Part shown: one piece after another, positions 31,498 through 38,188 of the stretch
How positions within the stretch are numbered: position 1 is the first letter of the stretch
Layout: every line of letters begins with the position of its first letter
DNA from: Streptacidiphilus albus JL83
GTDB taxonomy: Bacteria; Actinomycetota; Actinomycetes; Streptomycetales; Streptomycetaceae
Assembly (NCBI RefSeq): GCF_000744705.1
Contig: NZ_JQML01000001.1
Location: 8,008,017 to 8,072,016 of the forward strand
DNA: 64,000 nt
Direction of reading: 5' to 3'
Program-made: the position numbers and the translations under genes
Notes under the pieces: generated by a model
The model's input: only the letters and a program-made list of their open reading frames with translations
The model's database searches: none
Told to the model about the DNA's origin: nothing

Positions 31498-32869
31498 GGA
31501 AGACCCCGGACAGCGGCTCGCCCGCCTCGCCGCGCACGATCGGGTCGTAGACCCGGGCGGCGCCGTCCACCACGTCCAGCGGGGTGCGGAAGCCCTCGTC
31601 GGCGATCCGGTCCCGCTTGGGCAGCGGGTTCTCGTCGGTGATCCAGCCGGTGTCCACGCTGGCGAGGTGGACGCCCTGGGCGGCCAGCTGCTCCGCGCTG
31701 GTCCGGGTCAGCATGTTCAGTGCGGCCTTGGCCATATTGGTGTGGGGGTGGCCGGCCGTCTTGTTGCGGACCGCGAACCGGCCCTCGACGGCAGTCACAT
31801 TGACCAGGTAGCGGCGCGGGTACGGGGACGCCAGCAGCAGCGGCAGCAGCCGGTCGCAGAGCAGCGCCGGGGCGATGGCGTTGACCAGGTGGGTCTCCAG
31901 CAGCTCGGCCGGGTCGAGCTGCCCCAGCCGGGCCGACCAGGAGTTCTCCGAGGCGGTGTCGGGCAGCAGGCCGGACTCGTCCACGGCGGCCCCGGCCCCG
32001 GCCCCGCCCGCGCCGACGGCGGCCGGGAGCAGCAGCCGCCAGTCGCCGGGCGGCGGCAGGACGCGGCCGAGGCGGAAGCCGGGGGCCTCCAGCAGCGCCC
32101 GGACCGGGGCCCCGGCCGGCAGCGGCTCGTGCTCGGCCCGGGCCAGCGGCTCGTAGTTGCCGGGCGGACGGCGGACGGTCTGCGCCGCGTTGTTGACCAC
32201 GATGTCCAGCGGCCTGCCCTCGGCCCGCAACTGCTCGCACAGGCCCAGGACCTGGCGCGGGTCGCGCAGGTCGATGCCGACCACGGTGATCCGGTCCAGC
32301 CACTCGGCGCTGCCCGGAGCGGCCCGGAACCGGCGGACGGTGTCCCGGGGGAAGCGGCTGGTGACCATCAGTTCGGCGCCGTCGCGCAGCAGCATCAGCG
32401 CCAGCTGGAAGCCGATCTTCACCCGGCCCCCGGTGAGCAGCGCCCGCCGTCCGCGCAGGTCGGTCCTGGCCTCCCGGCGGGCCAGGTTCTCGGCCGCGCA
32501 GTCGGGGCAGAGCAGGTGGTAGAAGGCGTCGACCCGGGTGAACGGGGACTTGCAGCTGTAGCAGAGCCGGGGCCTGCGGTAGCTGCCGACCGGCTCCGGC
32601 CGCTGGGCCGGCACCGTCAGCGGGGCGTCCATCCGCCGCAGTTCGGCGCCGGTCGCGGTGGCCCGGACCAGCTCGGCCTCGGCCGCGCGGACCGCCGCGC
32701 GCCGGTCCTGCCGACGGCGGTGCCGCCCGTCCCGGGCGAAGGAGGAGGCGACCTCCTCGGCCAGCAGCCGCTGCGGGTCGTCCGCAGGCAGCGCGCGCAG
32801 CTTGCCGACGGTGCGGTGGAAGGCCTCCCACTCCTCCGCGTCGATCGGACCCGCGTCGGGCTTGGTCAC
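31469..32869 (-). CDS. Zinc-ribbon SDR-like protein without catalytic tyrosine
   Basis: A 466-residue protein starting at GTG (MTKPDAG) behind GAGGA; the open frame further upstream is tRNA-like DNA, not coding. Residues 1-100 are helical and basic. Cys103, Cys106, Cys121 and Cys124 form a zinc ribbon (CYSC and CPDC). From about 138 on there is a Rossmann SDR fold with TGGRVKIG for the dinucleotide and NNAAQ. The usual catalytic YxxxK is TNMAK here, so Tyr is replaced by Thr, and there is a Gly/Ala-rich insert near 275-320. It may act as a nucleotide-binding or RNA-binding protein rather than a dehydrogenase. Three tRNA-like genes lie directly upstream on the same strand. Confidence 0.85.
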   Translation of the reverse strand: MTKPDAGPIDAEEWEAFHRTVGKLRALPADDPQRLLAEEVASSFARDGRHRRRQDRRAAVRAAEAELVRATATGAELRRMDAPLTVPAQRPEPVGSYRRPRLCYSCKSPFTRVDAFYHLLCPDCAAENLARREARTDLRGRRALLTGGRVKIGFQLALMLLRDGAELMVTSRFPRDTVRRFRAAPGSAEWLDRITVVGIDLRDPRQVLGLCEQLRAEGRPLDIVVNNAAQTVRRPPGNYEPLARAEHEPLPAGAPVRALLEAPGFRLGRVLPPPGDWRLLLPAAVGAGGAGAGAAVDESGLLPDTASENSWSARLGQLDPAELLETHLVNAIAPALLCDRLLPLLLASPYPRRYLVNVTAVEGRFAVRNKTAGHPHTNMAKAALNMLTRTSAEQLAAQGVHLASVDTGWITDENPLPKRDRIADEGFRTPLDVVDGAARVYDPIVRGEAGEPLSGVFLKDYRVADW

Positions 32870-32901
32870 GCTACTGCCGTCCTCGCGCTGCTCTGCTTCG
32901 A

Positions 32902-32977
32902 TGGTGAGCCGGGCCGGATTCGAACCGGCGTGGTCCTCGATGAAGTCGAGGTGCGTCTGCCTCTGCGCTACCGGCTC
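32902..32977 (-). tRNA. tRNA-Glu(UUC)-like gene with encoded CCA
   Basis: A 73-nt cloverleaf plus genomic CCA. Perfect acceptor GAGCCGG/CCGGCTC, discriminator A, D arm GCGCAGAGGCAGACGC, anticodon stem CCTCG/CGAGG, loop ACTTCAT (anticodon UUC), variable ACCAC, T arm GCCGG-TTCGAAT-CCGGC. Position 33 is C, not the near-universal U, and A32/U38 could pair. Its 3' end is 32 bases before the start codon of the zinc-ribbon SDR gene. Confidence 0.82.
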
Positions 32978-33011
32978 CCGGGGTGACGGTACGACGGGGT
33001 GTCCGTCGCTG

Positions 33012-33084
33012 CCCGGCCGACCGGATTCGAACCGGCGTGCTCCGCGATGCCGTCGCGGCGCGCCTGCCTCTGCGCTACGGCCGG
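33012..33084 (-). tRNA. tRNA-Ala(GGC)-like gene
   Basis: A 73-nt cloverleaf. Perfect acceptor CCGGCCG/CGGCCGG, D arm GCGCAGAGGCAGGCGC (4-bp stem), anticodon stem CCGCG/CGCGG, loop ACGGCAT (anticodon GGC), variable AGCAC, T arm GCCGG-TTCGAAT-CCGGT. As in its neighbour, position 33 is C. The acceptor helix can extend beyond position 1 into the flanks by about three pairs. No CCA is encoded (GCAG follows). It lies 34 bases before the Glu-like gene. Confidence 0.8.
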
Positions 33085-33121
33085 ACATTGCCGATGATCC
33101 TACCGCGCGGGCGGGGTGGTG

Positions 33122-33194
33122 CTCGGGCGGCCGGATTCGAACCGGCGTGACCCACTTTGGCAAAGTGGTACGACTGCCTCTGCGCCACACCCGA
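33122..33194 (-). tRNA. tRNA-Gly(GCC)-like gene
   Basis: A 73-nt cloverleaf. Acceptor TCGGGTG/CGCCCGA with one G-U pair, D arm GCGCAGAGGCAGTCGT, anticodon stem CCACT/AGTGG, loop TTGCCAA (anticodon GCC, normal U33), variable GTCAC, T arm GCCGG-TTCGAAT-CCGGC. The acceptor helix extends by four further flanking pairs (GTGC with GCAC), which a mature tRNA would not have. No CCA encoded. It is the first of three tandem tRNA-like genes (gap to the next: 37 bases). Confidence 0.8.
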
Positions 33195-33309
33195 GCACGC
33201 CGCAGTCCATTCCTCGGCCTGCGCCAACGCGCCTCGCGCCGAGAGGAGTTCGCGGCGCCGCTGGTGCGGCGGCGCGGGGGAGCGGTGGCCGTCGCGGCGG
33301 CGTCGCCGG

Positions 33310-33590
33310 GCTATGTCGCCGGAGAAGTGGCCCCCGCTGGTGGTGCCGGTCCGCCCGAGGCCCAGCGGTACCCGGCGGGCCAGGGCCTTGCACTGGCCGG
33401 GCAGCAGCGGCGCGTCCGTGCCGACCACGACGATCACCGAGCCGGCCCCGCCGGGGGCGAACCGGTGGGTGTCCTCCATCGGGTCGTCCGCCCGCAGCTC
33501 CCGCCCCACCGGGACGCCGCCGACCACGAGTTCGCCATCGCGGTCGGGATGCCGGCCGTCGGCTGCGCCTGCTACTACGCCTACCTCCAC
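33310..33590 (-). pseudogene. P1-family (DmpA-type) aminopeptidase remnant
   Basis: About 90 residues on the minus strand read like the middle of a P1 peptidase: ELVVGGVPVGREL, then GAGSVIVVVGTDAPLLPGQC, LARRVPLGLGRTGTTSG and HFSGD. In DmpA-type enzymes the Gly-Ser bond of this GS-x-IVVV strand is self-cleaved and the Ser becomes the nucleophile. Intact proteins are about 330-380 residues. Here the family resemblance stops at both ends (beyond FSGD the frame becomes Arg-rich and runs into the tRNA-like genes), so it is a decayed fragment. Confidence 0.6.
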
Positions 33591-33698
33591 CCGCGCCGCG
33601 CCGACCGCTGGACGATGCCCGACCCGGTCCGCGAGGAGGACCGGTCCCCGGTCGGGCTCGGGTGAGCCGGCTCGGGTGATCGGCTAGGGTCGCTCCCC

Positions 33699-34199
33699 GT
33701 GACCACCACCCCGCCCTCGTTCGCCAGCGAACGCGAGGCCCTCGGCGCCTTCCTGGACCGGCAGCGGTCCGCCCTGCTCCGCAAGGTGGAGGGGGTCTCC
33801 GACGCCGATGCCCGCAGGGTGCCGACGGCGAGCTCGCTGTCCCTGCTGGGACTGCTCAAGCACGCGGCCCTGTGGGAGCGCCGGTGGTTCCAGGTCATCT
33901 TCGCCGGGCGGGTCCTCCCCGGGGAGTGGCCCGAGGAGGGCGCGCCGGACCCGGACGAGGAGGACTTCCGGGTCGACGGGCGCGACACCGTGCGGCAGTG
34001 GGCGGTCTACTTCGAGGAGCAGGCCGCCCTCTCCCGGGAGATCGCGGCCGGTGCGGAGCTCGACGACTGCTGCGCCCGGCCGGCGCAGGCGCACCGCTCG
34101 CTCCGCTGGGTGCTGCTGCACCTGATCGAGGAGACCGCCCGGCACGCCGGCCACGCCGACATCATCCGGGAGACCCTGGACGGAAGCCGGGGCGTCTGA
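33699..34199 (+). CDS. DinB-like / DUF664 family protein
   Basis: A 166-residue four-helix-bundle protein of the DinB/DUF664 group, GTG start. The first metal-ligand-type His is in LLGLLKHAALWERRWF (about residue 55) and the paired region is LLHLIEETARHAGHADIIRE (about 140-158). Family members are often thiol-dependent transferases using mycothiol or bacillithiol; the substrate is not known. It is a single gene between the tRNA-like locus and the sortase. Confidence 0.85.
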   Translation: MTTTPPSFASEREALGAFLDRQRSALLRKVEGVSDADARRVPTASSLSLLGLLKHAALWERRWFQVIFAGRVLPGEWPEEGAPDPDEEDFRVDGRDTVRQWAVYFEEQAALSREIAAGAELDDCCARPAQAHRSLRWVLLHLIEETARHAGHADIIRETLDGSRGV

Positions 34200-34223
34200 C
34201 CGCGCCCCGCTCCGGGCGCGGTC

Positions 34224-34997
34224 TCAGTCCTTCGGCCGCAGGACCGGAGGCTGCACGGCCGGCGCCTGCGGTTCCGGTGCTGCCGCACTCTGTGGTGCCG
34301 CATTCTGCGGTGCGATCGCCGGCATCGGCTGGGCCGAGACGAGGTGCGCGAAGACCACGACGTTGCTGGTGTACTCCTGCGTCTTGCGGTCGAAGTGCCC
34401 GCCGCAGGTGATCAGGTGCAGCTCGGGCACGGACGCGTCGGAGTAGATCGAGTTGTCGAAACCGGAGCGCGCGATCACCCGGACCGAGTCGACGGTGAAC
34501 TGCGCGGTGCTGTGGTCGGCCCGCTGGACATCGATGGTGTCCCCGCGCTTGACCGAGCTCAGCGGGTAGAACACGGCCGGGCCGGTGTGGGTGTCGACAT
34601 GGCCCACGATCAGCGCGGTGCCGACCTCGCCGGGGGTCACCGAACCGTCGTACCAGCCGGCCGTGCCCGGCTTCGAGAACGGCGGGGTGTCGATGGTGCC
34701 GTCACTGCGCTGGTCCACCACCATCAGCGGGGCGTGCACGCCGAGACGGGGGATGTCGATGCGCTCCGGAGCGGACTCGGGCAGGCCGTCGACGGAGACG
34801 CCGCGGTAGGGACGGACCGCGGGGGAGGGCACGGCCGGCGCCTGGGCCGCGGAGTTCACGGGGGCCGGAGCCGCCGCCGGAGCCGAGTGCTGGCCGCAGC
34901 CACTCAGGCAGAGGATGGTCGTCGCTGCGAGCAGCGCGCAGGTGGCCGCGACCGGAGTGCGGTCACGACCACCTGCGCTGATCATGCTGTCAGCCAC
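34224..34997 (-). CDS. Class F sortase, lipoprotein-type N-terminus
   Basis: A 257-residue protein with an N-terminal lipobox-like signal (ATTILCLSGC; the Cys would be lipidated). The sortase barrel lies at about 70-225: ERIDIPRLGVHAPLMVV, catalytic His in IVGHVDTHTGPAVFYPL, catalytic Cys in LHLITCGGHFDRK, and NVVVFA. The tail is Pro/Ala-rich. Sortases cleave sorting motifs and join proteins to the wall or to each other; class F enzymes are common in actinomycetes and their substrates are mostly unknown. The GTG overlaps the stop of the small GHDGW-repeat protein by 8 bases, so that protein is a possible partner. Confidence 0.9.
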   Translation of the reverse strand: MADSMISAGGRDRTPVAATCALLAATTILCLSGCGQHSAPAAAPAPVNSAAQAPAVPSPAVRPYRGVSVDGLPESAPERIDIPRLGVHAPLMVVDQRSDGTIDTPPFSKPGTAGWYDGSVTPGEVGTALIVGHVDTHTGPAVFYPLSSVKRGDTIDVQRADHSTAQFTVDSVRVIARSGFDNSIYSDASVPELHLITCGGHFDRKTQEYTSNVVVFAHLVSAQPMPAIAPQNAAPQSAAAPEPQAPAVQPPVLRPKD

Positions 34998-35316
34998 CGA
35001 TGTGCGAGGTCAGCCGAGCGACCGAGTTCGCCATGGCGCCGCCACCGGCCCAGACGCCGCCGTGGGGGTGGCCCCAGCCGCGGTGGCCGTGGTGGTGGTG
35101 ACGCCAGCCGTCGTGGCCCCAGCCGTCGTGGCCCCAACCGTCGTGGCCCCAGCCATCGTGGCCCCAGCCGCGGTCACCGCCACTCGGACCGTCGGCGGGT
35201 GCGACGGCAACGTGGGAGACGACGGCCGGCGCGGTCGCGGCGTAGACCGGCGCGGCAGCACCGAACGCGAGGGCGAGCACGGCGACAGTCGTACCGGCGG
35301 TGCGTAGAACGTTCAT
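34990..35316 (-). CDS. Small secreted Gly-Trp-His-Asp repeat protein
   Basis: A 108-residue exported protein. Signal peptide (LRTAGTTVAVLALAFGAAAPVYA) followed by about 25 residues, then four tandem GWGHD pentapeptides and a His-rich WRHHHHGHRGWGH segment. The His and Asp content suggests metal binding or surface adhesion, but no family is recognised. No LPxTG motif is present, although the next gene of the unit encodes a sortase. Confidence 0.75.
   Translation of the reverse strand: MNVLRTAGTTVAVLALAFGAAAPVYAATAPAVVSHVAVAPADGPSGGDRGWGHDGWGHDGWGHDGWGHDGWRHHHHGHRGWGHPHGGVWAGGGAMANSVARLTSHIGG
35106..35165 (-). repeat. Four tandem 15-bp repeats encoding GWGHD
   Basis: Four consecutive copies of AGCCGTCGTGGCCCC (plus-strand reading), the last two with single changes, inside the small secreted protein gene. 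Copy number may vary by slippage while keeping the frame. Confidence 0.85.
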
Positions 35317-35599
35317 GCATTCCTCCGAGATGGGGACTGATGTGAAGGTCCGGGATGCTGGTGCATCCGCTGGACTGACTACATCGTGTGCACGAGGAAT
35401 GACGATTCGTCACCTGGGCGCGGCCGAAAGGGCCGCAGATGCCCCGGTTGGCCGGATGGGGCGGGTCCAAGCGAGTGAACAGGGGCCTGCCACGGCCGGT
35501 CCCCACCGCCGCTGACGTGCGTCTTTCCGGGATCCGGGGCTCGTGCCCCGGCGAGCCGGGGCTGCTGATGGGCGGTCAGGCCAGTGGTCAGGCCGGCGG
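35317..35599. other. Intergenic stretch between small secreted protein and lipase genes
   Basis: Bases 35317-35599 hold no credible gene. The part near 35320-35410 is less GC-rich (ACTACATCGTGTGCACGAGGAATGACG region) and probably carries the promoter of the sortase unit; no clear -35/-10 pair is assigned. Confidence 0.4.
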
Positions 35600-36556
35600 T
35601 CAGGTCAGCGGCCCGGTGACCGGCAGCACCACCTCGCAGGGGACCGGCAGCGGGGCCGCCGGGTCGAGGGCGTTGAGCATGTCGGTCAGCGCGATCGGGT
35701 CGTAGGCGATCTCCAGGTGGTCGGCGGCGTCGAGCAGGCACTGGTTCTGCAGGGTGATGTCCGTGACGTTCGGCGCGGCCGGCAGGAAGGCGTTGGTGTA
35801 CGGGGTGACCACCTCGTCGTCGGTGGTCTCGATCACCGTGTACTGGACGCTCGGCACCGTCTCCCCACCGGAGTTGAGCGCGGTGAGGAACGCCGATCCC
35901 TGCTCCTGCTCCACGCAGGCGGGGCAGGCGCCGGAGCCGGTGAGGAAGCTGTTGGCCGGGTCGAGGATGCCCAACTGCTTTCCCAGTTCCGTGATTCCGT
36001 CCAGCGTGGTGCCGTTGTTGCTGGGGGCGAGCGCCACCAGCTTGTCGACGGTGGCCGCGCCGCCGAGGTTCTTGATGTAGTAGCGCGGCATCATCCCGCC
36101 CTGCGAGTGGCCCACGATGTCGACCTTCGCGGTGCCGGTGGCGGTCAGCACCTGGTTGACGAAGGTCGCCAGTTGGGCCGCCCCCGACTCGATCGTCCCG
36201 GTCCCCTGGATGTCGGAAGTGGCGCTCGCGCCGCCGTAGTTGAAGGCGAAGACGCAGTAGCCGGCATCGGCCAGCAGCGGGGAGGCGGCACCCCAGTTGT
36301 CGTTCATGTTCTCGAAGGTGCCGTGCACCAGCACCACCGGGTAGGGATGGGCCGCCGTCGGTCTGCAGGACCAGTCGTCGGCCCCGGCCGGAGCCGTGGT
36401 GGGACTGGCGAAGCCGGCCAGGAAGCCGGTGGAGAAGTGGTAGTTGACGGGGTAGTCGGCCGCCGCGGCGGGCTGGACCCCGGACAGGGCGAGCCCGGTG
36501 GCCGCGGCCGCCGTCGTCGCGAGCAGCCGCAGCGCGTTCCTGGTGCTGGTGTTCAT
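35600..36556 (-). CDS. Secreted triacylglycerol lipase (class 2 / LipA-like)
   Basis: A 318-residue exported alpha/beta hydrolase. Signal peptide (LRLLATTAAAATGLALSG, cleavage near AAA-DYP). The oxyanion-hole region is PVVLVHGTFENMNDNW, and the nucleophile elbow is GHSQGGM (Ser in VDIVGHSQGGMMPRYYIKNL). The candidate acid and His are in TDDEVVTPYTNAFLP and CLLDAADHLEIAYDP. Two Cys pairs (SCRPT and CPACV) may form disulfides. It hydrolyses lipids outside the cell. It is a single gene. Confidence 0.92.
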   Translation of the reverse strand: MNTSTRNALRLLATTAAAATGLALSGVQPAAAADYPVNYHFSTGFLAGFASPTTAPAGADDWSCRPTAAHPYPVVLVHGTFENMNDNWGAASPLLADAGYCVFAFNYGGASATSDIQGTGTIESGAAQLATFVNQVLTATGTAKVDIVGHSQGGMMPRYYIKNLGGAATVDKLVALAPSNNGTTLDGITELGKQLGILDPANSFLTGSGACPACVEQEQGSAFLTALNSGGETVPSVQYTVIETTDDEVVTPYTNAFLPAAPNVTDITLQNQCLLDAADHLEIAYDPIALTDMLNALDPAAPLPVPCEVVLPVTGPLT

Positions 36557-36842
36557 ATCCCTGACCGTCCCTTGTCGTGGATTTCCGGATCCGATTGGTT
36601 CGCCGTCGAGCGGGAAAGCAGCCCCGGTGAACAGGCGGTGACGCTAGAAGTGGAGAGCGGGCCCGTCAACGGTTTCCACAGGCTTCGGGAGAAGAGTACG
36701 AGCGGGTGCCAGAAATGCTGCGGCGACGCCTCCGGCTTCTGTCACCGGAGTGAGCGGATTCGCTCGGGCCACCCGTTCCCGGCCCGCCGCCGCCCGGTCG
36801 GCAGTCGGCCCCGGCCGCCAACGAACAGCCATGTCAGAACTA
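36557..36842. other. Intergenic stretch upstream of lipase and PucR-type genes
   Basis: Part of the divergent region between the lipase and the PucR-type regulator. It holds no open frame with coding character. The lipase promoter must lie here, but I see no clear consensus boxes. Confidence 0.35.
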
Positions 36843-36870
36843 TTGACTGACCAGTAACATCGCCGCATAA
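36843..36870 (+). promoter_or_regulatory. Strong sigma-70-type promoter upstream of PucR-type regulator
   Basis: TTGACT (36843-36848), 16-base spacer, CATAAT (36865-36870), 54 bases before the GTG. This is the closest match to the HrdB-type consensus that I see in the window. Confidence 0.7.
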
Positions 36871-36924
36871 TCGCGTCGGACGGTCCTGCCCGGGAGAGGG
36901 CGGGCCCCGAGGAGGGGGCGACGG

Positions 36925-38124
36925 GTGACCGGACGCCGGACGGTTCTGCCACGCCATTTCGCGGCCGAGATACGAAAAGAGCAGGAGAGCCTGGCGGCCG
37001 AGATCATCCGCGAGATCCGGCTCCATGTCCCCGAATTCTCCCGGCCATTGACCGGGAAATTCGGCGCCGGAATGCAGGGCGGTGTGGAGACCGCGCTCGC
37101 CGAGTTCGCCGACCTGGTCGCGGGCCGTGCCGCCGACGTGGCCTTCCCCTGCTCCTCCGACGCCCTCGGCGAGGAGCACCTACGGGTCTACCGCGCGCTG
37201 GGGCGCGGCGAGTTGGCGGAGGGGCGGAGCCTGGACGCGCTGCAGGCCGCCTACCGGCTGGGCGCCCGCGTCGCCTGGCGGCGCTACGCCGACGTCGCGC
37301 GCCGGGCCGGACTCGGACCCGAGCTGGTGGTGGTCCTCGCCGAGGCGGTCTTCGCCCATATCGACGAGATCGCCTCGGTCTCGGTCCAGGGGTACGCCGA
37401 GGCCAAGGCGGACCAGGCCGGATCACTCGGCCCGCGGCGGCACCGGCTGCTCGGACTGCTCGTCGGCGGCGCCCCGGCGGAGGAGGTCCGGCAGGCCGCC
37501 GCCGACGCCGACTGGCCGCTGCCGGAGCGGATCGCCGTCGTGCTGCTCGGGCCGGCCCCGGCCGCCGGGAAGGGCGAGCACCGCGCCCACCTGCCCCCGC
37601 TGGTCCTGGCCGACCTGCATGCGCCGGAGCCCTGCCTGCTGCTGCCCGAACCGCTGCGCTGCCTGCGCGACCGCGCGGTCCGGGCGCTGCTGCACGGCAG
37701 CGGCGCCGTCGTCGGACCGACGGTGCCGCCCGACCGGACGGCCGACTCGCTGCGCTGGGCGCGCGCGGCGCGGGCGGCGCTGCCCCCGGGGATCGGACCG
37801 GCGCCGCTGCTCTGCGACGACCGGCTGCCCGACCTGCTGCTGCTCGGTGACCCGCCCCTGGTGCGGCTGATGGCCGAGCGCCGACTCGCCCCGCTCGCCG
37901 AGCTGACGGCCAAGCAGAGCGAGCGGCTCGGCGCGACCCTGCTGGCCTGGCTGCAGACCGACCGGGGCAGCGCCCCCGAGGTCGCCGCCCGGCTCGGCAT
38001 CCATCCGCAGACCGCCCGTCAGCGGCTGCACCGGGTGCAGGAGCTGTTCGGCGAGGCGCTGAGCGACCCCGACGCCCGGTTCGAGCTGGAGGTCGCGCTG
38101 CGCGGCCGACTGCTGCCGGGCTGA
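36925..38124 (+). CDS. PucR/CdaR-family transcriptional regulator
   Basis: A 399-residue regulator, GTG start. The N-terminal half is helical and resembles the RsbT co-antagonist/sensor part of such regulators (EEHLRVYRALGRGELAEG, LDALQAAYRLGARVAWRRYAD). The C-terminal PucR helix-turn-helix is clear: ETLLAWLQTD-type segment as ATLLAWLQTDRGSAPEVAARLGIH, then PQTARQRLHRVQELFG. Such regulators respond to purine, amino-acid or lipid-related signals. No operon partner; the convergent neighbour is the acyl-CoA synthetase. Confidence 0.88.
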   Translation: MTGRRTVLPRHFAAEIRKEQESLAAEIIREIRLHVPEFSRPLTGKFGAGMQGGVETALAEFADLVAGRAADVAFPCSSDALGEEHLRVYRALGRGELAEGRSLDALQAAYRLGARVAWRRYADVARRAGLGPELVVVLAEAVFAHIDEIASVSVQGYAEAKADQAGSLGPRRHRLLGLLVGGAPAEEVRQAAADADWPLPERIAVVLLGPAPAAGKGEHRAHLPPLVLADLHAPEPCLLLPEPLRCLRDRAVRALLHGSGAVVGPTVPPDRTADSLRWARAARAALPPGIGPAPLLCDDRLPDLLLLGDPPLVRLMAERRLAPLAELTAKQSERLGATLLAWLQTDRGSAPEVAARLGIHPQTARQRLHRVQELFGEALSDPDARFELEVALRGRLLPG

Positions 38125-38188
38125 GCCGCCGGGGCCGTTCGGGCCGTCGGCGGCCGGGGGTCAGTGGCCGGGGTCAGCGGCCGGGGGG

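Noticed and set aside
32870-33190. Upstream extension of the SDR reading frame to 33190
   Set aside because: The extension is made of antisense-free tRNA-like DNA (ARTERIAL FESGRP/AGSNPA-type peptides typical of translated T arms); the GTG at 32869 has a ribosome site.
32870-33200. Regularly spaced similar units as a possible CRISPR array or repeat cluster
   Set aside because: The units are 73-nt cloverleaf-forming tRNA-like genes with 34-37-base gaps; no CRISPR-type repeat or cas gene is present.
33585-33665. Plus-strand peptide ending …DRWTMPDPVREED as a separate gene
   Set aside because: No start codon with ribosome site and no family; it overlaps the P1 peptidase remnant on the other strand.
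34920-35310. Plus-strand frame of repeated Val-Val-Ala-Pro opposite the GHDGW gene
   Set aside because: It is the translated complement of the 15-bp coding repeats, without signal or ribosome site.
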